Both the position numbers and the translations under genes were made by a program. This document shows, one piece after another, positions 22,048-33,939 of a stretch of DNA of 39,273 nt. Every line of letters begins with the position of its first letter. Position 1 is the stretch's first letter. Below the pieces are notes generated by a model that saw only the letters and a list, made by a program, of their open reading frames with translations, searched no databases and was not told the DNA's origin. The DNA is from Antrodiella citrinella (Eukaryota > Basidiomycota > Agaricomycetes > Polyporales > Steccherinaceae): assembly GCA_004802725.1 (NCBI GenBank), contig SGPM01000261.1:1-39273 (forward strand), given 5' to 3'.

Positions 22048-23798
22048 CTACGCATGGGGATCCGCGAACGTCAGAGCACGTAACTCGTCTCGTAGCCTCA
22101 TCAGTGCCTTCCCAAGTTCATTGCGGCCTTGACCATTGGGTCCACTGCCCCAAAATGCGTCCTTGTCGGATGCCTGTGATAACACGTTAGCAACTGCATA
22201 TATATAAGGTGTTGAGATCGCCAACCTCTACTAATATGGCATCCCCTGTGCTAAGGAGCTCCGCCCGCAGACCCTCATGTTGTGAGAACTTCAACCTGAG
22301 AGTCTCGTACATCTACAAAAGGGGGTGAGGTCATGTACGTTGAGTGTATTAGGTTTCCTACCTTCTCGATGTTGACTTCGAACCAATCAGGCCGTACCTC
22401 ATCCGCGAGTCTGTGTGCTTCTGCCAATGCTGAGCTCGGGTATTTGGAACCTATCCTGATCCTCTCCGCGAGTTCTGGTCGATATTCATGGAACTGGAGG
22501 GAGCTTAGTGAGTCGTAGAGGAAACATGCATGACAGCTTACTTTGAATGATTGGAATAAATGTTCGCTGGTTGGGTATTCCTTTCCTTGATATACGACGG
22601 GGTGGGAAGAGAAGTTGGTGAAGCCATAGTGCGGGTCCTCTCTGTGGTAGAATCGGATCTGCGACAGTTGTCGACCACCTTCACGCGGCGAATTCCTCGG
22701 TAGGTCTCCGAGCTGTAAACCATTCCAGCTGACGGGCGTGCCGACCGTAGATAATCGCGAAGACGACTGTACGTGATGCTCAGCCTGAGGAGAGCCCTGG
22801 TACGGAAAATGGTGTCTATCGATGACCGACGCTGGCCGAGAGGCGCTGCGTCTGTCGGTTAGGCGTCGCTCCTGCGATTCCAGGATGGGAGCTGAATGGG
22901 GGCCATACGCAGACGGGGGACGGCTGCCATGCGGCGAGCGTGAAGACTGGGGTATCACTGGTACGTCAAAAGTAGAAGGAGGGCGATTCGAGAACTCCGC
23001 ATGCTGAGATATAACACGCGGGCTGTGCTCGTTAATGTGACCTGCATCGCTCAAATGGCGGTGTCGCGCGTAGGGAGTACTGCTAGGAATCACCGGTGTG
23101 ACAGCACTGTGCGGTTCGCGACCACGGGCACGAACGCCGTAATGAGCACGAGACTCATGTTCATCTGCGTCATCACCATATGGTATCTGCGAGGAGGAAG
23201 GTGTATTTGGATTACGCAGAATACCCCGTAAAGGCGATGCGGGAACTCTATGAGTGTCACCTCTGGTTGGGGGTGCATTGTACCCACTATCCCGACGCGA
23301 TCCATTGTTTCTACTGAGCACAGACGTGCCTCCGTCGTATGGTGAACGCCCTCCGCGACCCGAGCTCTCCGGTCCACCTGTGATATACCCGCTGTCATCG
23401 TCGTAGTCAACGGCGGCGTCTGGTGTTCGAGCATCGCCATCATAATAGCTGCGATATAAAGGACGAATATTCTCGATAGACACACTGGATCGCAAAGGGG
23501 TGGAGCGCCGACTGCTGTGGTCGCCACGGTAGAGCTCCTCGCGAGCGGGCCCTCCACTCGCGGTGGCGTAGCTATTTCTCCTGCTTCGACTCAATTCGTC
23601 ATCTGCTGCTGAAGTATTGACCACTTGTGGGATCCGGTCATCGTACTTTGCATACGAGGAGCTGCGACGACTGTGGAAGTCATCCGTTGATATGGTCAGA
23701 TGGGGAGGTCCGTAGATAGTGTTTTGAAGTTGATAGATACGACGTGACCATTGCTCAGCCGTATACGCCTCGGTCGGTGGGTAAAGTGTTGAGGCCAT
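22048..23798 (-). CDS. NADAR-domain protein with intact motif and long disordered N-terminus
   Basis: Four exons on the minus strand: 23798-22542, 22493-22362, 22312-22226 and 22173-22048 (533 aa), all joined in phase 0. Exon 3 is 87 bp, exactly as in the neighbouring NADAR gene, and the intron positions correspond, so the two arose by tandem duplication. Residues 1-45 form a short conserved start (YTAEQWSRRIYQLQ); about 45-375 are low-complexity, rich in Ser, Arg, Tyr and Asp. The NADAR domain starts IRFYHREDPHYGFTNFSSHP and has the canonical YPTSEHLFQSFK (residues 408-419, Glu412), RPDWFEVNIEKV, MYETLRLKFSQHEGLR and DAFWGSGPNGQGRNELGKAL. It is expected to be an active ADP-ribose N-glycosidase. 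The donor of intron 3 (GTTGGC) is weak. An ATG at 23900 is in frame but is not shared with the paralogue. Confidence 0.88.
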
Positions 23799-24468
23799 TT
23801 GGTGAGACGAGTAGCTGAAAGAGAGGCGCAATATGGATATGAAGAATGTGTCGAGGTGGTAGTATGCCGTCACAAACAGGTTTGCCAGTGCCACAGCCAA
23901 CTGACCCCGGGGTTAGGCGACGTGATATTCGCCTAGGAGATCTTTTTCATAGCTGAACGAGGGCAGCGTCCTGGACTCCTAGTCACAGCTGCTCTCTTGC
24001 AAGCAGGAAAACGGGTAGAGAGGAAGATCATGGTTTCACTGAACGAGGGCAACGGAAATGCAGCGAGAGTGATGGTGCCGATCGGGGTGCCGTAACCCTT
24101 ATTTTGCGATTTGGAACTTGAATTTAAAATTAGAAAATATTGACGCGCCCATGATGATATCAGATCATGACAGATGTTGCTTCGTCTCTACTTTCGATGG
24201 ATTTTCGGTCTTGCGTTATGCAACTTGAAAGCTTGAACAACTCCATGTGGCCGCTTTCCTGCAGGGAACTATGTGATGATCCGCTCATGTACAACAAGCT
24301 GTGTTCCAGCCCAAGGATTCCTTACTGCTGCAACGTGGATCTCATGTCTTATCCGACTTGCATACTGAGGCATGTTTTGGTCGCAAATTGCTCCTAATCT
24401 CTGTAGTGCCATACCCAAGAATCACGGTATATATATGGACAGTCTGCAGATATATCTATATCTAAGAC
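23799..24468. other. Shared upstream region between NADAR and ADP-ribosyltransferase genes
   Basis: The two genes diverge from this 670-bp stretch. It holds an imperfect direct repeat (CTGAACGAGGGCAGCG near 23954 and CTGAACGAGGGCAACG near 24038) that could be a factor-binding site. A frame at 24167-24397 (+) is Cys-rich (LCSSPRIPYCC) and could be a decayed zinc-finger exon of the downstream gene, but I cannot connect it with confidence. Confidence 0.4.
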
Positions 24469-25398
24469 ATGCACGAATACTACTCTGAACTTCCCCGTAA
24501 TCCTACTGGTCACCGGCGGGCCCGGTTGACCCCCGTACCAAGAGCGGATCCACGATTCGCAGAAGGTATGCCTGTTTTTGTCACATGGTCTATTTTGGAC
24601 GAGAACTCATTGATGTCTCCCCAGTTGAGGCACTATTTCGCAAAGGATGGCTACATCCTCATAAGCCGGTCCCGCATCTGCAAGCCGTGTACCGCGTTAT
24701 CTATTCACAAACACGTATCACGCCATTCCTTAAGTACAGGTTAGTGGTCCATCGACGTGCAACCTCTTGTTGAACTCATAAAAGTACTACGCAGATCATC
24801 CGTCATGTCGGCTGTGCCGTATTGGAGTCCATTCATTCGCACCGGTCTAGAGGCACTTTTGTTTCATGGGACCACAAGAGAATGTCTGGTAGCGGAAACC
24901 CCGGGCAAGGTATCCTTATGCGGCTCGCCGACGTGCTATTTATGCAACATACTAAGAGAATCTTACGATCTGAACAAGTGTGGTAAGTCTACGAAGGTGA
25001 AGCTGCGTCGTTGTCTCATGTATAATTGATAGGCCGCAAGAACAAATTCAGTCGATTTGGACGTGGTATCTACACCAGTTCATGCTCATCTAGTACGTAC
25101 GCCTTTTAAACTGACACTTTGAACTTGGTATACTCAGGGACTTGCAGAAGCGGATGACTACTCGTCGAATGTATCCAAGGACGCAAGGTCACGCGTCGTC
25201 TTGCTCAACCGTGTCACTCTGGGCAAGACGTACAAACTCCATCGCAACGCAGTGGATCTTGTAGGCCCACCCGCAGGATACCACTCAGTCGTGGGTGAAC
25301 CCGGAGAGGACCTCAACTATGACGAAACTGTCGTCTACAACAATGATGCTATTCGTCCTGGATATATCTTGGTCTACGGTGACTCTAGATCTACCTAG
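24469..25398 (+). CDS. PARP-like ADP-ribosyltransferase
   Basis: Five exons: 24469-24565, 24625-24739, 24795-24982, 25033-25092 and 25148-25398 (236 aa), with introns of 50-59 bp and consistent phases. The fold is recognised from its three blocks: LFHGTTREC with His95, FGRGIYTSS with Tyr147, and YDETVVYNNDAIRP with Glu213, the H-Y-E arrangement of PARP-type transferases, which move ADP-ribose from NAD+ to a target. Conserved family stretches also include GWLHPHKPVPHLQAVYRVI near the start and CGSPTCYLCNILRESYDL. At 236 aa it has only the catalytic part; relatives usually carry Cys-rich zinc fingers in front, and such an array is encoded separately at 18997-19865. Further upstream exons cannot be excluded. 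The target is unknown. Confidence 0.82.
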
Positions 25399-25487
25399 TC
25401 ATTGACAACATAGTCATATGACATGAGGATTTCTCTATATGTATTCTGCTGCACTAGTATTTTATTTGTATTTCATCGATGTTTGTG

Positions 25488-26652
25488 TCAGAAAGTCTTG
25501 GGGTCGTCCGAGTTAACGAACTCTGATGACCCGAACGTCCATCTCAACCATCTTTCCCTTGCTATTGCGAAATCTTTCAGCACGTCATCTTTCCGCTTAT
25601 CCTCATTCTGGACAAGCGGAGGCTGCGATACAGCCAATATCCGTCTCACTCCCGAGCTCGTCGTGGCATCCGAGGGAGATGGAGTGACCTCGGAGTTCGC
25701 AAGCGCTCTGCACTCTTGAACAAGAGGATACGTGCCATACAGTTGGCCCGCAAGATTGACGATGTAGTGTGGCTCAAAATCCACACTGACGCTGTGCAAC
25801 TTCTTGGGTAGAATGGACGATGTAGCGGACATGGAACTGCTGACAGTATTGGTTGCAATGGATTGCAAGTCTGCTAGGCCGCTGTATGCGCGCAGGAATC
25901 CTGTAAGATTTTGACCGTGGGATGGGCCAGACGGTAGGCCTCGGTTTTGATGCATCACTGCTGGCATATCACCGTCGTGCATATATCGAGATGACCTCAC
26001 TTCGAGGTGGGTAAGGCGGGGACACATATGAGCAAGGTGAGTCCCAAGATTCTGTGGCAACGCGGACAAATGCCTGAGGCACAGCTGCTTTAGGCGTGGA
26101 GCACGATGCGAGCACTGTGTAAATGACCGGCCGTCGAGAGAACCGCCGATAGCGAGTATCTCAAGAGAGGGTAACGGGATCGGAATGAGTGGGATGAAAG
26201 ATTTGGTCGTGTCCGGGAAATCAACATAAAGAACACGGAGGTTGTCGGACGAGATGATTTCGAGTATCTCCATAATCACAAGGAGGCGATCTGCGGAAGA
26301 ATATTAGACAAAGCGATCATACTCCAGTGACCTGAATGGAACACGAGCCTTCATCAACATTCGTATTGGTACATGATGGTATCTTTGACTTTTGCTCGCT
26401 GCTCAGAAATAACGAATGAACCCGCTGCGTCTGGTTCGGCCTCTTCTTCAGCATAGCCAGAAAAGCTTCCAGCCTCCTTTCGCCACAAACAGACGCAATC
26501 TGGATATCCACACCGGTCTCTGTACACAGTGTCCTGAACGGCTTGCACACCAATCCAAGAGCGCACCCAGTAGGACCGGCATCTGTACACGCATAGCTGA
26601 AGATGTCGAGCAAAAGCTCGTTGGGAGTCGTTTGAATGCTAGCGCGTGACAT
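25488..26652 (-). CDS. F-box protein, two blocks with unresolved junction
   Basis: The N-terminal frame (26652-26317) starts MSRASIQTTPNELLLDIF and continues YACTDAGPTGCALGLVCKPF and LFLSSEQK, an F-box-type start seen in many mushroom proteins. The second frame (to the stop at 25488) is leucine-rich: LRVLYVDFPDTT, PLPSLEILAIGGSLDG, APRLKQLCLRHLSALP, CPRLTHLEVRSS, as in the substrate-binding half. The order and spacing fit one gene with an intron near 26280-26330 ending ATTCTTCCGCAG, but no donor gives a clean phase, so either the intron uses a weak site or the gene carries a frameshift. It would act as an SCF adaptor with unknown target. Confidence 0.65.
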
Positions 26653-27446
26653 TGTCTAGGACACGTAGGGAGGGTTGCGCAGAGCAAGGGAAAACAAGAC
26701 AACAGTCTGTGAAGAGCTTTGAGAGTGGGTTTATGTGACTCGTCCAAGATTAGACTCACTGCGCTTCCGGGCGGCAGTAGCAGCATGTGAACATATGAAG
26801 ATGGACCGCCGTGCGAGGAATTCAGAGATGCACTGTAAGTCTGACAGACAGGGAAACTTGGCCGGAAGGAGTAGAATTGTGTATCTGGAGTACAGGGGAT
26901 GGTCGACAAGTAGGAAGCGAAGACAAGCAGACTCTAGCGATATGGATTTAAATATGGCCGAAATCACTAAAACGCACAGTCGAGAATATGTATCAGCCAT
27001 GAACGATATGTTTACGGTTATAATCACGCACCTTGCGCATTCCATATTCGTCTCTCACTGCGACAACTCAGGAAACGATGTATAGCCTACAAACCAATGC
27101 AAACCAATGCCAGCTCTGTGCTGCGAATATTTACGCCAGTCATCAGCTTCGCACCTTTGGTCCGAGCATGTACCCATTCCCCTCTTTTCTCTGGATACGC
27201 ACGCAGAGTCGTACACTTGGCAATGACAAAGTCGAAGTAGAGATCTCCGAGAACGATGCAAGTCCGAAAGGAAAGTCCCGAGTCGAGTCCGATATCGTTT
27301 TCACCGCTAGTAATCTGATAAGATTACCCACGCAAGATCACGACATTCCGCCATAATGTCCGCCGTTCATAAGAACAAACCCACCCCAAACCTACCTGGT
27401 CCCTCCTTCACATGTTTTCCACTCACATCATCGCCCGAGTACACTC
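26653..27446. other. Intergenic region
   Basis: Open frames here on both strands (for example 26735-27085) show no family features or splice support. It separates the divergent F-box and ATM1 genes and should hold both promoters. I see no strong TATA box. Confidence 0.5.
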
Positions 27447-30082
27447 ATGATGAATGTACTCTGTCGGGGGCAGCGGGCCATAACATCCAGAGCCTTCGTA
27501 CGACCAGCACCTCGCACCTCCTTCCGTTTCCGAACAGCGTCATTACGACCTCTGCCCCGACCACTCCCAGCGACTCACGTTCTGGCAGTCCGCTATTACC
27601 AACAGTCATCTCCAGAACCTCCCAAATCATCTACAGAAGCTGCTCCGAAACCTCCTGCTCAAACCAAACAGAGCCTAGGCGAGGAGGGGCACGCGAGTCA
27701 AAGAGAGCAGCGGAGTAAGGACTGGAATATTATCAAGACCCTTGCCAAGAATCTTTGGCCCAAGAATGACTGGTCAACGAGAAGCCGAATCATGTTTGGA
27801 GTTGGGCTTTTGGTAGCTGGGAAGGTACGTGTCTGTGGCTCGGTCAATTGTAGAGCGTGTCGCTGAAAGCTGCATGCTAGTTATTGAACGTGCAGGTCCC
27901 TTTGCTGTTCAAGCAAATTGTGGATGTTTTGAACATACCCCTTACATCTGATAACACTGTCTGGGTATTAGCAGGATCACTTATCCTTGGATGTAAGTAT
28001 TCACCTGCCTCGAATTCTTGCATCGACTCTAATGCGTCGCTCTTCGAGGTTACAGATGGTGCGGCGCGAGTGGGTGCAACTTTATCCGGGGAACTGCTCA
28101 ATGCCGTCTTTGCGAAGATCGGACAAAACGCTGTTCGCAAGGTGGCACGGGAAACATTTGAACATCTGCTGAATCTGGACTTGAGATTCCACTTGTCGCG
28201 TCAGACGGGCGGACTCACACGAGCAATAGACCGGGGGACAAAGTACGTCTTTCTTAGTCATAGGTATCTTTGGTCAATACTCATCTGGATAGAGGTATCA
28301 CTTTCATTTTGCAGGCAATTGCTCTCCGAATCGTTCCTACGGCTCTTGAGATATCACTTGTCTGCGGCATTCTGGTACGTCGTGTGCCGTATTTGGTCGG
28401 GATGGTCACTCACGATACCACTAGAGCTACAACTATGGCTGGAATTTTGCAGCGATCACTGTCGGTACGATGGCGGCTTATACTTGGTTTACGGTGCGCA
28501 CAACGGCTTGGAGGTCAGTGCGTCGTCGACTGGCGCAGGGATTTGGCATGAATATGTATTTTTCAGGACACGTTTCCGGCGTGAGGCAAACGTAGCTGAT
28601 AACAAGGCAGCAACAGTCGCGGTTGACTCCTTGATCAACTACGAAGCTGTAAAGGTGCGTGGTATTGTTGAGTTCACGTGTAAGCAATGCTCACTTCCAT
28701 TCCGTAGAACTTCAACAATGAACAGTATGAGGTCTCACAGTATGATAAGCACCTTGCGTCGTACGAGAAGTCTTCGTTGAAGATTGCGACCTCGCTCGCG
28801 TATCTCAACTCCGGACAGAACGTTATCTTCTCGTCTGCTTTGACTATGATGATGTTCCTTGCAGCGCAGGGTGTTGTGAATGGTACGTAACTATCTTCAA
28901 TTATGCCTTGCATTCTCTGAGTGATTTTAGGCACAATGACTGTTGGTGATCTCGTTATGATTAACCAGCTCGTATTCCAGTTGTCACTACCGCTCAACTT
29001 CTTGGGCACTATTTACCGGGAAATGAGGCAAAGTCTCCTGGATATGGAGGTGTTGTTCAATCTTACCACCCACAACCAACCGCCTCAAGTATGTACCATT
29101 GTTTCCTGAAATGACGGCTTGCACTAACGAAATGTTGCAGGACAAACCTGGAGCGAAGCCATTACAACTCAATGGAGGCTCAATTCGATTCGAGAACGTC
29201 AACTTCGGATACCACGTCGAACGACCGATTTTCCGAGACCTCTCGTTCACGATTCCAGCAGGGAAGAAAATCGCGTTCGTTGGCCCGTCAGGATGTGGCA
29301 AGTCGACGATCATGCGACTTCTCTACCGTTTCTACGATCCTTCTTCCGGCCGAATCTTCATCGACGATCAAGACATTTCCGAGCTACAACTGCAGAGCGT
29401 TCGCAAGATGATTGGTGTCGTACCACAAGACACACCGTTGTTCCACTCGGATGTGATGCATAATGTGAGGTATGGACGGTTAAATGCGACGGATGAGGAA
29501 GTTATGGAGGCCGCTCGGAAGGCGCACGTCCATGACTCGGTGATGAGATTGCAGGATGGGTACGCCACGAAGGTGGGCGAACGCGGCTTGATGGTTTCGG
29601 GAGGAGAGAAGCAGCGGCTCGCTATCGCTCGGGTGCTATTGAAGGATCCTCCCATTCTCTTTTTCGATGAAGCGGTACGTGTGGTAGATCATCTAACGTG
29701 TGACATGGTCGCTGACGTATAGCGCATACAGACATCTGCTCTTGACGCTCACACAGAGTCTGAGCTGATGAAGAATATCAACACCATCTTGCAAGAGAAA
29801 TCAAGGACAAGTATCTTCATCGCGCATCGCTTGCGCACTGTAGTCGAAGCTGGTACGATTATCGTATGATGTATCGCATTCGACTACTGACATGTATTCA
29901 TCGCACTTCTAGATCTGATCATCGTACTTCGTGACGGACAAGTCGTGGAGCAGGGAACTCACGAGGAGCTCATGCGTACGGGCGGCTTGTACTATAGCAT
30001 GTGGCAAGAGCAAGCTTCCGAGGCGTATATTGAGTACGACGCTATAGAGGAGAAGGAGGGGGACACTACACCTATGAAGTAG
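27447..30082 (+). CDS. ATM1: Mitochondrial iron-sulfur ABC transporter ATM1
   Basis: Eleven exons: 27447-27824, 27881-27992, 28056-28242, 28293-28374, 28425-28513, 28567-28654, 28708-28882, 28931-29088, 29141-29674, 29732-29852 and 29913-30082 (697 aa, the usual family length); all phases agree. The Arg/Ala/Ser-rich, acid-poor first 50 residues are a mitochondrial presequence. The half-transporter membrane domain follows ([34 protein letters not shown]). The ATPase domain has Walker [10 protein letters not shown] (471-479), signature VSGGEKQ, Walker B ILFFDEA (near 595-601) and the H-loop IAHRL. ATM1 exports a glutathione-linked sulfur compound from the matrix for cytosolic Fe-S assembly and iron sensing. 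It looks intact and is the only clear core gene in the window. The tandem ATGs at 27447 and 27450 are equivalent choices. Confidence 0.95.
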
Positions 30083-30469
30083 TTAATCAGCGATTACAAT
30101 GTTAAATTATGACCCCCTCTAGGAATTCATGTAGTGGATATCCGGACAGAGCGCATCGTGTTCAGCTGTATCTCTCAGTGACGGAGACAGCGTGGTCGAC
30201 TATCCTAAAATCAAGTCCTCACTGAGTGGCGATGGGAAGGTTAACGTTTTGGTCCGAAACTCGTAGTCGTGAATAGACGTCGACATGATCTGGCACGATT
30301 CGGTACCGGTGTATCAACATTTGACCTGCACATACACCCCCAGACGCGTGAGTGTACACTCGCGTGGCCAGTCGAACACAACCTCACCGGTCAAAAAGGC
30401 AAGAGGGCCCGGGGGGTGAGCTTGCAAGTGAAACTGAGGCTGCTTTTCAAAATCAAATGCTTGAGATCT
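30083..30469. other. ATM1 downstream region and eroded flank of arm B
   Basis: No gene is supported. The 14-mer at 30256-30269 and GTGGCGATGG at 30226-30235 match, inverted, sequence beyond arm A (10003-10016 and 10075-10084), suggesting a remnant of a longer duplication. Confidence 0.45.
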
Positions 30470-33400
30470 GAAAGCCTGAGGGAGATGCATAGTCCATAAC
30501 CGATTGCTAATAATAAAATATACTGGCACATGCAGGATAGTAAATACAAACATAGACGCGATGAAGAGAGCAATGCGTGTCGTGATAATATGAGAAAGTC
30601 GTCGAACTTGGTCAACAAGTCCGTACTGCCAGATCCTTTGTCCCCTACATTAGCGGCGACTCTTACGCTTCCCACTGGCACTGCTCGCACTGCCCGTGCT
30701 TCTGCCGCCTTTTGACCCTCTTCCGCGAGTGGAACCACCCCCAGTCGATCCTGACCGCTGACTACCAGATGTCGAAGCAACCGGTGCCTCTGCAGTCGAC
30801 GGACCTGCCACCGGTTGGGCAGCAGCCATCCTTGCCGCCGCTGTCTTTGATCTGGTCGTCGGTGCAGTCTGAGCATCGCCAGACGCTGATTGACCAGCTA
30901 ATGTCTTACGCTTCTTCGCGGCGGACGGTCGCGCTCCTAAAAGGCTCATCGCTTGGGAGCGTTTCGTGCCCCCTGTGGTCTTCGTCTTCCCTGGAATCCA
31001 GTCGATGGCTTTGAACTGGTCATTGGGCAGTTTGTCTTGGAAGTCCCATGTCACTTTTTTGTCAGCAAGTGCGTTGTAGAAAGTCTGCACGAATGCCGTG
31101 TGGTCGTCCAGTATGCGCTTTGATGGAGCAATTTCGGTCGGCTTGGGTATCGGCTTGAATCTGTTCTCAGCGTCACCAAGGGTGAGTCCCAGCTGCGCAA
31201 AAACATCTTCCTGAGGCGGCTGAATAGATGCGTTTGGAGCAACGACTGTGGTATGAGACGCGGTGGGGTTCACTGGCAAGGAATATTTCGCGAGGTCCTG
31301 GATATCTAGCGCCGCGTAATGTTCCTTGCAGATATCTGCCAGAGAACGCAGGAGTGAAGCGAATGCCCCGGTCTGATCAGACAGATCGCAGAACAAGATG
31401 CCGTCCCGCATATGTTTGAACTTCTTGTGACTTCCGACGGAGAATCCGTTGACGTTGTCGCAGGAATCATAGATGATGAGCGATGACTTGAGGTCTTCGG
31501 CACTGTCCTGGTGTCGGTGGTAGCGCATGGCAAAGAGCATCAACACATGATAGAACGACTCGATATCGTCGGCCACCTCGTTGCCCTTCATGGGATAATT
31601 GAGCAGTGTGGCAGACAAGAATCTCCAGGTGCCCTGCGACAAAAGTTAGCACCCAGATTATCAATACAGTTCGAGTTGAGAAGAGACTTACCGAGCGATC
31701 CGTCTGGATAGGTTTACCGTTACCCAGGTCTTTCTTGTACTTGCAAAGATCCCAGTCGATCAGCAATCCCGTGATTGACCCAGTAGCAGGATTCTCGTAA
31801 ATCACGATGTTCCCGTCGCTGATGTCGCGATGCAAGATACCAAGCTTCCAAACACGCTGGTGAGCTGTCGCAGAAAATGTCAGGTCGGAACGAGGAAGAT
31901 CTGTTGAGAGCCTGAGAATGCTCACCTGTGAGAGCAAACATCACCGCTGTGCACAGTTCCTTCGAGTACCAGTAGTCCTGGAGTGGTATGCCGACCTCGT
32001 TCAACACCAACCGAGTGTGTATACGCGCCAGGTATGCTGTCGCCACTTCCTGCGTCCTCGTTTTTTGAACTTGACCGTCCTGCTTGAGATCTCCGCCACA
32101 AAGGAGAGTGGCGACGCCAGGAATATTGTGGGGCTGCAGTACATTGTAGATCTCAATCTCCGTATGGTACGACGACGAGTCCGGTCGCCAGGAGTCCTTC
32201 AAGAACCGGAACTGCTTCGTCTCCAGATCGAAGGCGATGAATCCTTTGGTAGCACGACCAGTAGGAGAGACACTGTTGGTGGAGAGATTGCGGACAAGGA
32301 AGGTGTGTGTCTTCTCCGGATCGCTCTTGTCAGGAACCTGCAACTTGTAGTATGGCTTCTTTCCCTCGAAAGCCTTCTCAACGTAGGACTTGGTTCGTCG
32401 TTCGGAAGGCAAGGCATTGATAGCCGCCGTGAGAGCGGCCACATCGCGGTCCTTGGTGGGGTCTTTGAGCATGGTGGCTGTCGTGTCGAAGCCGAGCTGA
32501 GCGTCTCTCGCGTAACGGAGATGGTAGAAGAAGTCGTAAAACTTCTCGGGTTCGGTCTTGAGGTCGATGATTTTCGTGACCATGGCGCCGACGCGATCCC
32601 AGAGCAGGAGGCGAGCTGTATGGCGGTAGACGTAGAACGAATAGAAGAACAGTCTGTGCTGGTGTAGCTGGACCTCGGTGGCGTAGTCGCACATCTGCCC
32701 TCGCGTCTTGACGGCGGCGGCGGTAGACGGGAGGAAGGGGTCGGTTTCAGTGCATCCAAAGCCTGGTTCGTCGACCTTGACTTCACCGTCGATCACAGAG
32801 TGGACCACGCAATTACGAGCGGCATGTTCCTCGCGATCCGCANTGACCTCAAGTTCTGGATCCTTCCACATCTCCTCAAGACGGATGAGGAAACAACTGA
32901 GGTCGACTCGACGCGAGCCTGAAGTAGTCGTATCCAAGGCAGGCCAAGTCGACACGTCTTTGCAGACAAGATTCTCGTGCCCAAGGGCGTGGTTGATGTA
33001 CGCGCTCTGTTGAAGTCACAAAAACCAGTGAGTCAAAATGTGGAAGAGACGACAAGACNTCACTCACCAGAGCCCCGTAAGTCANCCTTTCGTTTTTGGG
33101 GGCACCGTTCCCGACATCGAGGTGCGTCAGATCAAGCGTCGGACGAGACGACGGACTGGGTCGACCTTTCGCGCCAAGAACATCCGTAAACCCCTCCACG
33201 GCGACTTCTACAAAGCGAGTCGGAGGTGCGGCCGAAGCCAAGTCCTTTGGAACCTTCTTCTGGGTCATCCCGCCTTCGAGACGCATGCGATAGTGTGGAN
33301 CTCCTTGGTCGCGGTTGAGAGGTTTAGCTGTGATTGGAGTGTCTTTGTGTTTTTGGACTACATCATTGGAAGTCAGCGTGTTGGTTGGGGTAGTGGTGGT

Positions 33401-33939
33401 GGTCATGATGGTGGGNGGAAGAGGAAAGGAGCATACCGTTGTGGCCAGAGAACCGCTACTTTTATTGACGCCTGGGTGGCCAGNAACCTGTCGGAGATCT
33501 GATTAAGCGATACAAAGGGACAATGGGTATGAAAAGAGATTCACCAGATCTTNCCGCAATTTGCAGTGAGGTGGCCACTCAATTTGCCCGAAACGGACAA
33601 TGCGTGTACGGTTTATTAGTAGAAAGCCGAGTGAGGCTGTAGAACAATAGCACCNGCCGTTACAATGAGACACTCAACACGCGTGCAGAAATGACACGCA
33701 CCCAACAGTTTCAGCTTTGCTCTGAAGACAAAGCGAGTGGCACAGTACAGCGTTGGCAGATTTAGTCCCCTAGAGTGTACCTTTGAAGCACACGCGTTTC
33801 CTTTTGTCNAACTCGGGCAACAATGTCGCGGGGATTGAGGATGAGATGGAGAGGAAGATGTGCCACTGATCAGAGCGACGGGGCCAGATCGCTTAACTAG
33901 GCGCCGAAACGCGACGCGTCGTGGTCACGTGTCTGCGTG
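30470..33939 (-). repeat. Inverted repeat arm B (FunK1 unit)
   Basis: Reverse-complement partner of 6369-9818. The outer boundary is sharp: homology stops at 33939-33940, where arm A passes into the gypsy LTR and arm B passes into unrelated sequence. Nine isolated N (from 32843 to 33810) lie in this arm and none in arm A, which points to uneven sequence quality or ambiguous read placement between the arms. Confidence 0.92.
30650..33406 (-). CDS. FunK1-type fungal protein kinase, copy B
   Basis: Four exons on the minus strand: 33406-33068, 33006-31926, 31864-31692 and 31633-30650 (858 aa), with introns of 61, 61 and 58 bp. Exons 1-3 match copy A in length and phase. The catalytic loop HRDISDGN, LIDWDLCKYKK and GTWRFLSATLL are intact. 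Residues encoded before about 31967 and after about 31050 are nearly identical to copy A, while the stretch between differs (for example HQRVWKLGILHRD against HELVWNLEILHRD) and holds a different linker (FAQLGLTLGDAENRFKPIP). The basic Ser/Gly tail is shared. Several codons contain N, so a few residues are undefined, but no stop is seen. It is likely functional. Confidence 0.88.

Noticed and set aside
20100..23798. Riboflavin-biosynthesis role for the NADAR genes
   Set aside because: No GTP cyclohydrolase or other rib gene is nearby and neither protein is fused to one; the neighbouring transferase points to ADP-ribose instead.
26735..27085. Plus-strand 116-codon frame upstream of ATM1
   Set aside because: No splice signals, no domain and no conserved-looking text; the opposite strand is equally open.
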